From: a virus
IMG/VR virus record: IMGVR_UViG_3300008459_000413
Location: 1 to 23,573 of that record
Reading direction: 5' to 3' (one strand)
Length of the DNA stretch: 23,573 bases
In this document: positions 9,212 through 18,153 of the stretch, one piece after another
How the letters are laid out: every line of letters begins with the position of its first letter
Position numbering within the stretch: position 1 is the first letter of the stretch
The notes under the pieces: generated by a model
What the model saw: only the letters and a program-made list of their open reading frames with translations
What the model was told of the DNA's origin: nothing
The model's database searches: none
Position numbers and translations under genes: made by a program

Positions 9212-11097
9212 TAAGGTATGCTTAAAGTATCTGTAACAGTAGAACTTCTTTTTACTCTTACTTTTATATCGTTTTCAGGAAATTTTATTTCAAACATAGA
9301 ATCTACTGAACCAAATAAAGCGTAATCTGTTCCTAAATCAATTTGTTTAGAATTATTAAAAGGTATAGGTGATGTTAATGAGGCTGATGGTACAAATCCT
9401 TGTGTTGTGATAGAGTTAAGTGAATATGGTGAACCTATAATATTGTAAACTCTAATGTCTATAATATTTAATACACCACCAACGTTATTGATGTTTTCAA
9501 CCAATTGAGCCATATAAACTGTTTCACCCATTTCCCATTTTTTAATATCAAAATAATTTTTAACTTTATTAATTACATTATTTATAACTTCGGATTGGTT
9601 TACTTGTTTATCTATAAACAAATCTATTTCAAAAGCTAGATTAATAATTCTACCGTCACTAACAACAACATAATCATTAATCATCCTATAATCAGATAAC
9701 CAAGTAGCTATATTTTCTTTTAAAGTATTGGTAGACTGATTGGTTAACTTACCTGAAGTATCCAAACCTAAAGTATATATAGCTATTTTATTTTGTGTTT
9801 CAGTTATTTTATGTCTATATGGTGAACCAAATTTACCAGGTATTTTAGCTAATAGAGCTTCGTAATCTTTAATTGTTACAGCTCTATTTTGTGACGCAAA
9901 ATTATATTTTGTATATTGTCTAATTTGGTCTACAGATGGTACTCCAGAACCACCGATAGCTGGTATAGGGTTATTAACTCTCAAAGACCTAGTTACCGTT
10001 TGGTTACTTTGTGTGTTTGGTCCATTAACATTAATGTTTATATTACCAATACCATTTATTATGTTAGGTCCAACATTACTACTAGGTCCACCACCTACTC
10101 TATATCTTATAAACATAGTTGTATTTGGTTTGGGTATCTCTCCTAAAGCTATAGTATTTATAAAGTCACCTATTTTTATACCACTAGATATTAAATTTTC
10201 TTGTTGTTCTTGGTCGGTACTAATACCACTACCAAAAGTTATTTTACAATAATTGTTATCGGTAAATTCTTTAATAAATTTTCTTGTTGTATGTACATAT
10301 TTCCCAGGTTTTACAGCTTCATTATCACTAGTTCTTGTACTATCTTCAATAAAAACTTTATCTTCCGCCAAAGAATCCATTTCATACCATCTTAAAGTTG
10401 GACTTATGAATTGGTCTATTGTTGGGTTGTTTACATAATTGGTTCCTTCCAAGTTAATTATACTGTCAACAGACAATACGTTTGTATCTGGTAAGAAAAC
10501 TTCTAAAAAAGGTATCGATTCAGATGGGGATACTGTTTTTTTAAATATTTTTGTTAATCCATTAACAACTAATTCTCTTTTAACTATGGTATAATTTTGT
10601 AAAACACCATTATCATCAACATTAGGTAAAATTAATCTATTAGGTACTCCACCAGATGTATATGGTGATGAGAAATCTATATCTTCTAAATTTTCAAATA
10701 CTTGTCCTCCACCAGTTACTTGTGAACCATATCTAATAACAGGAGCATATCTAATATCCCAACTATCACCATAAACAGGTACAACAACTGAATAATCGAC
10801 TAAAGTAATACTAGGTCTTAGTCCTGGTATTTTTAAACCTAATGTTCTAGCTATAGCTAGAATATTTTTTCTTTCTTGGGCATAATCAATAAAAGTTTCA
10901 TTAAACATTCTATCTGTATGATAAGATAACATATCACCAACAGCAGCATTTAAATCTACTAACATCTGACCTACAGATGCATCATTAAAATCAGAGAATA
11001 CTTCTGGATAATATAATTTAATAAAATTAACTAATTCTGACCTTACATCAGCGAAATTTCTAGCAAAATAATTTATTTTTTTACTTTGTGTTGCCAT
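9211..11097 (-). CDS. Baseplate wedge protein, gp6 / P2 gpJ-like
   Basis: This 628 aa protein is the core wedge subunit of contractile tails. In T4, two gp6 copies and one gp7 form the trifurcation unit that opens the baseplate on contraction. The N-terminus carries the family signature: a helix ending in YYPEVFSDF, then DASVGQMLVDLNAAVGDMLSYHTDRMFNETFI (about 39-70). Near 400, NRAVTIKDYEALL is the typical 'RAvT..Dye.l' segment of Baseplate_J proteins, followed by an alpha/beta domain. The length is close to that of T4 gp6 (about 660 aa). It starts at ATG 11097, 13 nt after the gp25 stop, the same order as W-J in P2-like phages. Confident in family, less so on exact T4 orthology. Confidence 0.88.
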   Translation of the reverse strand: MATQSKKINYFARNFADVRSELVNFIKLYYPEVFSDFNDASVGQMLVDLNAAVGDMLSYHTDRMFNETFIDYAQERKNILAIARTLGLKIPGLRPSITLVDYSVVVPVYGDSWDIRYAPVIRYGSQVTGGGQVFENLEDIDFSSPYTSGGVPNRLILPNVDDNGVLQNYTIVKRELVVNGLTKIFKKTVSPSESIPFLEVFLPDTNVLSVDSIINLEGTNYVNNPTIDQFISPTLRWYEMDSLAEDKVFIEDSTRTSDNEAVKPGKYVHTTRKFIKEFTDNNYCKITFGSGISTDQEQQENLISSGIKIGDFINTIALGEIPKPNTTMFIRYRVGGGPSSNVGPNIINGIGNININVNGPNTQSNQTVTRSLRVNNPIPAIGGSGVPSVDQIRQYTKYNFASQNRAVTIKDYEALLAKIPGKFGSPYRHKITETQNKIAIYTLGLDTSGKLTNQSTNTLKENIATWLSDYRMINDYVVVSDGRIINLAFEIDLFIDKQVNQSEVINNVINKVKNYFDIKKWEMGETVYMAQLVENINNVGGVLNIIDIRVYNIIGSPYSLNSITTQGFVPSASLTSPIPFNNSKQIDLGTDYALFGSVDSMFEIKFPENDIKVRVKRSSTVTDTLSIP

Positions 11098-11110
11098 ATT
11101 TTTTTTTACA

Positions 11111-11515
11111 TTAAATTGTTAAAGTAACAAAGTCTACTTTATTTAAAGCACCTTCAGTCACCACATAATCCACACGAACTACAGCAGTATGTTCAGACCT
11201 ACTCCCATACTCATTTTCTTCTGGTTTATCAACTGTTAAAGTTGTAATAATTAAATTTGGTATAAATTTACTAACAGCTGTTTGTATTTCAGTTTTAATA
11301 CTCTCTCTAGTACTATTGTCATTTGGTTCAAAAATATATTGTCTTAAATTAGTCCCAAAGTCTGGTAAGTATAATCTTTCACCAGGTGTAGTTAACAATA
11401 AATGAAGTAAATCGGATTTAATTACATCATAACTATTTTTATTCATTTCTAAAAAATAGTTCTTAACTTCATCATCTCTAAAGGGAAACGCTATGTTTAT
11501 AAATCTTTCGGCCAT
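11111..11515 (-). CDS. Baseplate wedge protein gp25 / gpW-like
   Basis: This 134 aa protein is of the usual gp25/gpW family length (T4 gp25, 132 aa). The diagnostic core is LLLTTPGERLYLPDFGTNLRQYIFEP (about 39-64, with PGER, P-FG and L..YIFEP). This is the lysozyme-like family segment that anchors the wedge around the hub and nucleates the sheath-baseplate interface. Start ATG 11515 is preceded by an A-rich leader with no Shine-Dalgarno. It is the first gene of the baseplate operon and lies just downstream of a TAnnTTTG-type promoter and the nrdA terminator. The gp6-like gene follows after 13 nt. Despite old naming, there is no reason to expect free lysozyme activity. Confidence 0.92.
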   Translation of the reverse strand: MAERFINIAFPFRDDEVKNYFLEMNKNSYDVIKSDLLHLLLTTPGERLYLPDFGTNLRQYIFEPNDNSTRESIKTEIQTAVSKFIPNLIITTLTVDKPEENEYGSRSEHTAVVRVDYVVTEGALNKVDFVTLTI

Positions 11516-11536
11516 TTCTTTTTATTTATAAATATT

Positions 11537-11567
11537 CAAACATATAATTTATATGATAAATATGAAA
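11537..11567 (-). promoter_or_regulatory. Putative Bacteroidota-type promoter for the baseplate operon
   Basis: Read on the minus strand, a -7 element TATGTTTG (11537-11544) fits the Bacteroidota consensus TAnnTTTG. It is preceded, 19 nt away, by TTTC (11564-11567), one mismatch from the -33 TTTG. The start of the gp25-like gene lies 21 nt downstream of the -7 box. A palindromic TATTTATAAATA between box and start also contains the T4 late-promoter word TATAAATA. In such AT-rich DNA that could be chance. This is the only sizeable gap before the operon, which supports a promoter here. Confidence 0.5.
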
Positions 11568-11583
11568 TGTAAATTTTAAACAT

Positions 11584-11610
11584 AAAAAACCCCTCAAAAA
11601 GAGGGGTTTT
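11584..11610 (-). terminator. Rho-independent terminator after nrdA
   Basis: There is a perfect 10-bp stem, AAAACCCCTC / GAGGGGTTTT, with a 5-nt loop, located 8 nt past the nrdA stop. On the minus strand it ends in a run of T (GGGGTTTTTT). It closes the replication/nucleotide operon and separates it from the baseplate operon. The AT ends make it partly symmetric, but no plus-strand gene needs it. Confidence 0.88.
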
Positions 11611-11617
11611 AAATAAT

Positions 11618-14032
11618 TTAAGAAGAACAACCGAAACATTCAAATTGTGAATCTATTGGTTTCGGTGGTAATATGTCTACCGTAGGTTTTTCAGAAGAAT
11701 CTTTAGATTTTTCGATTTTTGAAATATCAAGTGCTAAATGTTTTGCTCCTGTTGATATTGCTTTTGACCTAACATAATAACAAAGAGTTTTCAAACCTTT
11801 TTCCCATGCGTGGAAATGTGATGATGTTATCTTAGATAAAGTTGGGTTACCCATATAAATATTCATAGATTGTGATTGGTCTATGAATGGTGCTCTATCT
11901 GCTGCCATATCAATTAATTCTCTTTGTGATATTTCCCAAATACTCTTATATTTTTTAATTAAATGTTCAATTCTTCTAACTTTTGTTTTGTATTTTTTAT
12001 CTTCTTGATCCAAATACTTATTAAAGTTTATGTTTTGAATTGACCCTTCATTAAAAATGATTTCATTCTTTAATTCTTCAGACCATAATCCTATTTTTTC
12101 AAAATCACTGATAAGATATTTGTTAACAATCATAATCTCACCACCTACAACACGTCTATTAAAAATAGCTGAATGTGCTGGTTCAGTCATTTCATAGGAA
12201 CCAGTGATTTTAGCTGAAGATGCTACAGGCATTTGTGCTGTGAATAATGAGTTACATATACCATATTTTTTAACATTTTCTTTCAATTCAGACCAATCCC
12301 AAAATAAATCACTTTCAGTTAACCCCCACATGTCAAATTGGAAAATACCTTTAGACATTGGTGAACCATTAAAGTGGTTATATGGTTGATATTTACCTGA
12401 TTTACACAATTCCATACTTTCGGTAATTGCTGCGAAATAAATTGTTTCAAAAATATCTTTATTTAATTGTCTCGCTTCATTTGAAGTGAACTCATAATCC
12501 ATTAAATAAAATACATCTGCCAAACCTTGAGTTCCAATCGCAATAGCTCTTTGGTCTAAACCACCTAGTTCACCTTTACTTGTTGAATATTTGTTGATGT
12601 TAATAACTTTATTAAGAGTTCTAACAACTTTTCTAACCTCATCATGTAACAATTTGAAATCAAATTTTCCGTCAATAATAAAGTTTTTCAATACCATAGA
12701 TGATAAAGTACAGATTGCTGTTGTATTCTCATCAGTATATTGATAAATCTCATTACAAAGGTTTGATTGTTTAATCACTCCAATGTTTTGGTGATTAGTC
12801 TTTCTGTTCGCATTGTCTTTAGAACATAAATAAGGAACACCTGTCTCAACTTGTGATTCAATAACTTTAGTCCAAATATCTTGTGCTTTAACTTTAGTAC
12901 CCAAACCTAAATTAATAGCTTTTTGATATACTTCTTCGTATTCTTCACCATAACATTCTTGAAGGGCTTTAAGACCAGCCTTTTTAATATCGTTAGGACA
13001 AAACAAATACCAATCAGAGTTGTTTTTAACCGCTCTCATGAAGTTATCAGGAATCCAAAGTGCCGTAAACAAATCTCTCGCTCTTAACTCTTCTTTACCT
13101 GTGTTCTTTTTAATATCTAATAGGTCAAAAATATCTTTATGCCAAGGTTCAATGTAAATAGCTGCACTACCAGGTCTTCTACCTTGTTGATTAAAGAATC
13201 TTAACGATTCGTTTACAATTTTAAGGTATTTTAACAATCCACCAGCATAACCACCTGATGTAGAGATTCTACTTTCCTTACTTCTCAAGTTAGACATACA
13301 TAAACCAATCCCCGCAGCATCTGATGAGTATGTTGAAATATCATTCATAGTACCCAATAATCCTTCTCTTGAATCTGAGTTATTATAATGTAATACACAA
13401 GACGCTAACTGAGGTATCAAAGTTCCCGAATTAATCATAATTGGTGTTGCCTTTGAAATTAATTGTTTCGATAATGAATGGTAATAATCAACAGCATCTT
13501 CAAAACTATCCGTTACCCATAAAGCAATCCTCATATACATGTGTTGGGGTCTTTCGATCACTTTACCATTTGGTAATTTCAACAAGTACATTTCTTGTAA
13601 TGCTTTCCAAGCAAAATAATCAAAATTATAATCGTTATCATGGTTAATAATCTCATCAATTTTTTCTGAACCATATTCATCAATTAATTCAATCATTCTA
13701 TCATGAATAACACCCTCACTATGTAATACTTTAATAGTATTAGAAAAACTTGGGTCAGTTTCTTTATGGTATGAAGATATAGCTACAGATGAAGCTAATC
13801 TAGAATAATCATGATGACTACCTGTATAAGATGCTGCAATCTCATACACTAGTTTATCTAACTCTTTAGTTGTAATAAAACCTTCTGTTGGAACAGAAGT
13901 GATAACTTTAATAAAAATCTCGTCAGAGTTAACATTTAAACCTTTCGAGGCCTTTTTAACTCTATTATAAATTTTTTGTGGATTAAAAGATACATCTTCA
14001 CCACTTCTTTTTTTAATGCGTAATGACATCAT
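11618..14032 (-). CDS. nrdA: Class Ia ribonucleotide reductase, large (alpha) subunit
   Basis: This 804 aa protein reduces ribonucleoside diphosphates to deoxy forms for phage DNA synthesis, together with NrdB. An N-terminal ATP-cone (about 1-90; IKKRSGEDVSFNPQKI) provides allosteric activity control. Active-site residues are visible: redox C212 (QLASCVL), catalytic N424/C426/E428 (SNLCNEI), and redox C441 (TTAICTLSS). The radical-transfer Tyr pair is in LCYYVRSKA. PGSAAIYIEPWH and MPVASSAKI are other family blocks. The C-terminal swinging pair is C799 and C802 (ECFGCSS). ATG 14032 is followed at once by a second ATG, and either could start. It follows nrdB by 19 nt and is the last gene before a strong terminator. 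All key residues are intact. Confidence 0.96.
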   Translation of the reverse strand: MMSLRIKKRSGEDVSFNPQKIYNRVKKASKGLNVNSDEIFIKVITSVPTEGFITTKELDKLVYEIAASYTGSHHDYSRLASSVAISSYHKETDPSFSNTIKVLHSEGVIHDRMIELIDEYGSEKIDEIINHDNDYNFDYFAWKALQEMYLLKLPNGKVIERPQHMYMRIALWVTDSFEDAVDYYHSLSKQLISKATPIMINSGTLIPQLASCVLHYNNSDSREGLLGTMNDISTYSSDAAGIGLCMSNLRSKESRISTSGGYAGGLLKYLKIVNESLRFFNQQGRRPGSAAIYIEPWHKDIFDLLDIKKNTGKEELRARDLFTALWIPDNFMRAVKNNSDWYLFCPNDIKKAGLKALQECYGEEYEEVYQKAINLGLGTKVKAQDIWTKVIESQVETGVPYLCSKDNANRKTNHQNIGVIKQSNLCNEIYQYTDENTTAICTLSSMVLKNFIIDGKFDFKLLHDEVRKVVRTLNKVININKYSTSKGELGGLDQRAIAIGTQGLADVFYLMDYEFTSNEARQLNKDIFETIYFAAITESMELCKSGKYQPYNHFNGSPMSKGIFQFDMWGLTESDLFWDWSELKENVKKYGICNSLFTAQMPVASSAKITGSYEMTEPAHSAIFNRRVVGGEIMIVNKYLISDFEKIGLWSEELKNEIIFNEGSIQNINFNKYLDQEDKKYKTKVRRIEHLIKKYKSIWEISQRELIDMAADRAPFIDQSQSMNIYMGNPTLSKITSSHFHAWEKGLKTLCYYVRSKAISTGAKHLALDISKIEKSKDSSEKPTVDILPPKPIDSQFECFGCSS

Positions 14033-14051
14033 ATTTTAAATATTTTTTTAA

Positions 14052-15002
14052 TTAAAAATCGTCAGTAAAAGTTATAGTTTCATTTAGTTTTGCTTTCTGA
14101 TACTCAACAGTTCTTGATTCAAAGAAATTACCTTTAGTCTCAACTGCTATCTGTTCCATAAACTTAAATGGTTGTGTTACATTGAATTGTTTACTACAAC
14201 CAAATTTAACAAGTAAACCATCAACAACAAACTCAAGATATTGTTTCATTAAATTTTGATTCATACCAATTAAAGACACAGGTAATGATTCAGTAATGAA
14301 TTCTTTTTCAATTTCTAATGCTGATAATAAAATTTCTTTAATTCTTTTTTCACTTGGTTTATTTTCAATATGATTATTCAATAAATGAATAGCAAAATCA
14401 CAATGTAAATTTTCGTCTTTAAAAATAAGAGCGTTCGCACTACACAACCCCGGCATAATACCTCTAGACTTTAACCAAAATATTGAACAAAATGAACCTG
14501 AAAAAAATATTCCTTCAACTGCTGCAAAAGCAACCAACCTTTCTTGGAAAGAAGCGTTCTCAATCCAATCCAAAGCCCATTTAGCTTTCTTTTGAACTGC
14601 AGGTAATCTATCAATAGCATTAAAACATTCATCTTTTTCTTTTGGGTTATTGATATAAGTATCAATTAAAAGTGAATACATTAATGAATGTATATTTTCC
14701 ATAGCCAATTGAAATCCATAGAAGAACTTTGCTTCTGGATATTGAACTTCTCTATAAAAGTTTTCAGCTAAATTTTCATTAACAATACCATCAGATGCTG
14801 CGAAAAATGATAATACGTTTTTAACAAAATATTGTTCGTTTTCTGATAATTTACTCCAATCTCTGATATCATCAGTTAAATCTACTTCTTCAGCTGTCCA
14901 AAAAGCTGCTTGGTGTTGTTGATAAAAATCCCATATATCATTGTGTTGAATCGGAAAGATCACAAATCTACCAGGGTTTTCCTTTAATATTTTTTCTTCC
15001 AT
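14052..15002 (-). CDS. nrdB: Class Ia ribonucleotide reductase, small (beta) subunit
   Basis: This 316 aa diiron protein generates the stable tyrosyl radical that NrdA uses. All metal ligands of the family are visible at correct spacing: D41 (TAEEVDL), E102 and H105 (MENIHSLMY), E163 (AVEGIFF), E197 and H200 (KDENLH). Radical tyrosine Y109 follows H105 by four residues, as in Y122 of E. coli R2. The C-terminus (TITFTDDF) is acidic with a terminal aromatic residue, as expected for the peptide that docks on NrdA. It is shorter than T4 NrdB (388 aa) and nearer to the compact eukaryote/virus-like R2 proteins. It starts at ATG 15002, 28 nt after the helicase stop, and lies directly upstream of nrdA. 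Confidence 0.95.
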   Translation of the reverse strand: MEEKILKENPGRFVIFPIQHNDIWDFYQQHQAAFWTAEEVDLTDDIRDWSKLSENEQYFVKNVLSFFAASDGIVNENLAENFYREVQYPEAKFFYGFQLAMENIHSLMYSLLIDTYINNPKEKDECFNAIDRLPAVQKKAKWALDWIENASFQERLVAFAAVEGIFFSGSFCSIFWLKSRGIMPGLCSANALIFKDENLHCDFAIHLLNNHIENKPSEKRIKEILLSALEIEKEFITESLPVSLIGMNQNLMKQYLEFVVDGLLVKFGCSKQFNVTQPFKFMEQIAVETKGNFFESRTVEYQKAKLNETITFTDDF

Positions 15003-15030
15003 TTTACTAATTATTAATTGTATTTGATTT

Positions 15031-16434
15031 CTAATCGGTTTCCTTTTGTTGTTTTCTAAGTTTAGCCATTTTTAATCTTTCTCTAACGTTTTCATCTTTT
15101 CTTTCTTCAACCTTTTTCTCGTAACCTAAAAAAGTATCTGAAGTTTCCGTGTCAATAAATACTCTACCATTATCAAATGTACAATCCTCAAAAATAACCC
15201 CATCTTTACCGAATCTAGATTTTAAAACTGCTATCGTTGCTCTATTACTTTCTTTTTGTGTTAAAGTTCTAGCGATAGACATTATAAAATGACCTATTTG
15301 TGCTTTCTTAATTGAACCACCCATTTGGTCACCTGTAACGACATCTGATGAAATTGAACTTCTATTACCTTGAACAGCTGTCCACCCCACCATTTGATAT
15401 TCCGCTAACATTGATTCAAAACCTCTCATAACATTACCTTCACCAGACCATTCATCATTGTATCTTTTAGTTGATTCGACACAATCAATATAGTCTAAAA
15501 TAATAATATCAGGTTTGAAACCAACTGAAATTAAGTGTCTTATATAGGATTTAATGTGATTAACAGTAACCCCTTCAGACGAAAATTTTCTAATAACCAA
15601 ATCGTTTTCTTTACCACTTGTTCTATCTTTTATTACTTCAAGAATATGTTCTTCTTGTTCAGATAAAGCATTTAACTCAATACCACTCCAACAAGCTGCG
15701 TGTTTTCTTTTAATAACGTCTGGTATATCTTCAAAAACAATTTGTAAAACATTATACCCCATATTATATGCGGTATTAGAAATCTTAGTTAAGATAGTTG
15801 TTTTACCAACACCATAGGGAGCTAAAATAACACCTAATTCACCCCTTGATAAACCTCCGTCAGTTAATTCATCGATACCACTTATTCCCGTAGGAACTGG
15901 ATGTCTAAAATCCGGTTTTAAAACTGTATCCCAACCTTCGGAGATTGAGGTTCCATCATCTTTTTCTGCTCCAACAGATAAAGCTTCTTTCATTATTTCA
16001 GCACATTCCTCATACTTGTCAAAATCACCTTCATCAATAATTTTTGATATTTTGTCATTTGCCTTTTTAAGTTCTTGCTGTCTACAAAAGTTTAATGATT
16101 TTTCTTGTATAAACTCCCAATCCTCAACTTCTAAATTTCTAATTTCTTTTGTGATTTCAAACACATATTCTTGTGTTATCTTATCTTTAATTTCAACTTT
16201 AAGAATAGTCTCTAGTGTACTCCAAGAAGGTATTTTTTCAAATCTTTCAAAATAATCTTTTATTGTAGCAATGATAAGTCTAAAATATTCATTATCAAAA
16301 TACTTTGCGTGTACAATATCAATAATTCTATCAGCGAATTTTTTATTTGCTGGATGTAAAATCTGATTTATAAATTCTGTCTGAAACTTGTAACCTAAAT
16401 AACCTAATGTAACTTCTTTACTCATATCCAACAT
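15031..16434 (-). CDS. Replicative DNA helicase, T4 gp41 / DnaB-like
   Basis: This 467 aa protein has the two-part layout of hexameric replicative helicases: an N-terminal helical region (about 1-155) and a RecA-type motor. Walker A is APYGVGKT (205-212), the catalytic Glu region is in VFEDIP (233-238), and Walker B is IIILDYID (310-317). The DnaB-family DNA-loop region ([12 protein letters not shown], then SIARTL) follows. The length is close to T4 gp41 (475 aa). A highly charged tail ([24 protein letters not shown]) may contact primase or the loader. No primase gene (gp61) is in the window. The start at ATG 16434 (MLDMSKE) could instead be the fourth codon. It sits between a 145 aa unknown and nrdB in the replication operon. 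Confidence 0.9.
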   Translation of the reverse strand: MLDMSKEVTLGYLGYKFQTEFINQILHPANKKFADRIIDIVHAKYFDNEYFRLIIATIKDYFERFEKIPSWSTLETILKVEIKDKITQEYVFEITKEIRNLEVEDWEFIQEKSLNFCRQQELKKANDKISKIIDEGDFDKYEECAEIMKEALSVGAEKDDGTSISEGWDTVLKPDFRHPVPTGISGIDELTDGGLSRGELGVILAPYGVGKTTILTKISNTAYNMGYNVLQIVFEDIPDVIKRKHAACWSGIELNALSEQEEHILEVIKDRTSGKENDLVIRKFSSEGVTVNHIKSYIRHLISVGFKPDIIILDYIDCVESTKRYNDEWSGEGNVMRGFESMLAEYQMVGWTAVQGNRSSISSDVVTGDQMGGSIKKAQIGHFIMSIARTLTQKESNRATIAVLKSRFGKDGVIFEDCTFDNGRVFIDTETSDTFLGYEKKVEERKDENVRERLKMAKLRKQQKETD

Positions 16435-16451
16435 TTAATAATAAGTATAGT

Positions 16452-16889
16452 TTATAGTGCAATTCCGCTATATTCCACACTAAAATTTTCTAAAGAAAAT
16501 GTTTCTTGTATTTCTTTAATTAAAGAAGGAATAATTTTACGAACATCAACAGAGTATCTAACACGTTGTGGGTAAACATTACCAGTAAAACTTTTTCTTA
16601 CAATACATTTCTCATCAATTTTAATTTCAAAATCAAAAATATCTTCATTATCGTATATATTCTCAGATACGATTTCTTCTTTAGTTTGTTCTTTATACGG
16701 ATTATAATTTTTGTATAAATACTCGTATGTTTTTTCTTTTAAATCATCTTCAATCAATTTTACACAATTGTTTACACAATCAGTTAGTTCTAGAGAACGA
16801 ACAACTCTTTGATTAAAGTTTTTAATGGAAAAAAATCTTTGACAAATAATGTTTCCGTTAATGTACAATACAAATTCAAATTTTTTCAT
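16452..16889 (-). CDS. Unknown replication-operon protein, 145 aa
   Basis: Start ATG 16889 overlaps the nuclease stop as ATGA, so translation is probably coupled. The protein begins with a beta-stranded N-terminus (MKKFEFVLYINGNIICQRFF) and has a charged middle with Glu/Asp runs. The C-terminal half is alternating strand and helix (VRYSVDVRKIIPSLIKEIQETFS). It has four cysteines in scattered positions and no zinc motif. No family is recognised. Its place between a 5'-nuclease and the replicative helicase suggests a replication accessory role, but nothing in the sequence shows what. It does not resemble a primase or a gp59 loader as far as I can tell. Confidence 0.6.
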   Translation of the reverse strand: MKKFEFVLYINGNIICQRFFSIKNFNQRVVRSLELTDCVNNCVKLIEDDLKEKTYEYLYKNYNPYKEQTKEEIVSENIYDNEDIFDFEIKIDEKCIVRKSFTGNVYPQRVRYSVDVRKIIPSLIKEIQETFSLENFSVEYSGIAL

Positions 16890-17917
16890 TTTTTTACGTT
16901 TTTAAAATTTAACTTTTCTTTTTTTAATAATTTAATAAATGGTTCCATAAAATTTATATAACCGTTTTCACCTCCAGGTATTGCGTACATAACTCCGTCT
17001 TCTATCATCATTTTTAAAACGTTCTTGTAATCTCTACCTTCAGGGTCTAATGGTAAATCTAATAAATTTTTCATAGATTCTCTAGCCTCTTCTGTTAATA
17101 AAGGTTGATTTAAATCTATTATTTTTTGATTTATTTCATAAAATGGTCCTCGATGTACACCTTTAGAGACACCATTAATGATATTATCAATAACTTTTAA
17201 AGGTTTATTCCCTCTTTCTTCTTGGATTAATTTACTTTGTTCAAATATTTCATCCAAAGTCATTTTACGTTCTTTTAATTGTGGAAAATGTGTTAATAAA
17301 GTATTTTCAGTTACACCATCGATACCTTTAATGTTATCACTACTACAACCTTCTATCATTTTTATTAATCCAGCGTTTGTATAGTGATGTTCAAAAAACC
17401 ATTGATAGTTACCTATTCCGATTTCCATTTTTTTATCAGCTAAAAAAATAGTTACATCTTCATTAATTAATTGGCATAGGTCCCTATCATTAGTATAAAC
17501 CATAACTTCTTCCATTTTATTTCTATTTTGAGAATAGAATGCTATTAAATCATCTGATTCTACATCAGAATGTTCATATTGTCTAATAAAAAGGTCTTCA
17601 GCGTACTGTTTAACTCTAATTTTTTGTAGTTCATAATCTTGGTCGAAAAATCTAGGTCTATTACCTTTATATTCTGGGTAATAATCTAAACGCAAAGTTC
17701 CACCACGTTCACCATCCCAAGTGATTACTACTTTATCAATTTTATGTTCAATGATTAATTTACGTAAAGTACTATAAAAAGCAAATATACCTCCAATATG
17801 TTTGTCTTTATGGTAAACGTTCTTAGCTCCATTATAAGAACGTTTCATAAGAACGTTACCATCGACAATCAGAGTTTTTGTTTTCCTACTTTTACTTTTA
17901 GGAATTCGTAGACCCAT
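16886..17917 (-). CDS. 5'-3' exonuclease / flap nuclease (FEN-like, T4 RNase H type)
   Basis: The metal-dependent nuclease domain is clear. Numbering from ATG 17917 (MGLRIPKSKS): D19 (IVDGN), D68 (ITWDGE), the helical-arch/gateway motif YKGNRP (83-88), E120/D122/D123 (DVESDDLIA), D144 and D146 (TNDRDL), and D194/D200 (SSDNIKGIDGV), the helix-turn DNA-binding region. In T4 the equivalent RNase H removes RNA primers and trims flaps on the lagging strand. An upstream in-frame ATG at 17977 would give 363 aa, but it would overlap the 83 aa gene by 80 nt, and the extra 20 residues lie before the nuclease core. I prefer 343 aa with a 20-nt overlap. It ends in an ATGA overlap with the next gene. Confidence 0.88.
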   Translation of the reverse strand: MGLRIPKSKSRKTKTLIVDGNVLMKRSYNGAKNVYHKDKHIGGIFAFYSTLRKLIIEHKIDKVVITWDGERGGTLRLDYYPEYKGNRPRFFDQDYELQKIRVKQYAEDLFIRQYEHSDVESDDLIAFYSQNRNKMEEVMVYTNDRDLCQLINEDVTIFLADKKMEIGIGNYQWFFEHHYTNAGLIKMIEGCSSDNIKGIDGVTENTLLTHFPQLKERKMTLDEIFEQSKLIQEERGNKPLKVIDNIINGVSKGVHRGPFYEINQKIIDLNQPLLTEEARESMKNLLDLPLDPEGRDYKNVLKMMIEDGVMYAIPGGENGYINFMEPFIKLLKKEKLNFKNVKK

Positions 17918-18149
17918 TGGTACTGAAATTAAAAGGTCCAACAATATTTCTTCTTTGTGATTCTTCTTCAGATTCAATTAAAACACCTAAATCGATTAAA
18001 AAAGTCCTGTTTTGGTCACTTAATGTACCATTCATTAAAAATTCCTCAACACCTCTTTGAATTAAAAAATAACAAGACAAAGTATTTACACCATTTTCTA
18101 TACTAGCCTCTTTATTTAATTCTACTAATTTATTATAATCGACTTTCAT
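17898..18149 (-). CDS. Unknown small protein in replication operon, 83 aa
   Basis: It starts at ATG 18149, four bases after the uvsX stop, and its last 20 nt overlap the nuclease start. The protein (MKVDYNKLVELNKEASIENG) looks helical, with an acidic segment (LIESEEESQRR) and a Ser/Asn-rich tail. No domain, metal site or membrane segment is seen. The tight packing on both sides supports a real gene. It is too short and plain to assign a function. Its position between recombinase and nuclease is the only hint. Confidence 0.6.
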   Translation of the reverse strand: MKVDYNKLVELNKEASIENGVNTLSCYFLIQRGVEEFLMNGTLSDQNRTFLIDLGVLIESEEESQRRNIVGPFNFSTNGSTNS

Positions 18150-18153
18150 AATT

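Noticed and set aside
9916-10438. Cluster of overlapping plus-strand open frames
   Set aside because: All are antisense to the gp6-like gene, overlap each other in different frames, and have compositions typical of antisense shadows.
11111-11515. gp25-like gene as an active lysozyme
   Set aside because: The family label is historical. The protein is a structural wedge component and no glycosidase catalytic layout is visible.
17918-17977. Longer start for the 5'-nuclease (363 aa)
   Set aside because: It would overlap the 83 aa gene by 80 nt and adds 20 residues before the conserved core. ATG 17917 gives a normal 20-nt overlap. Not fully excluded.
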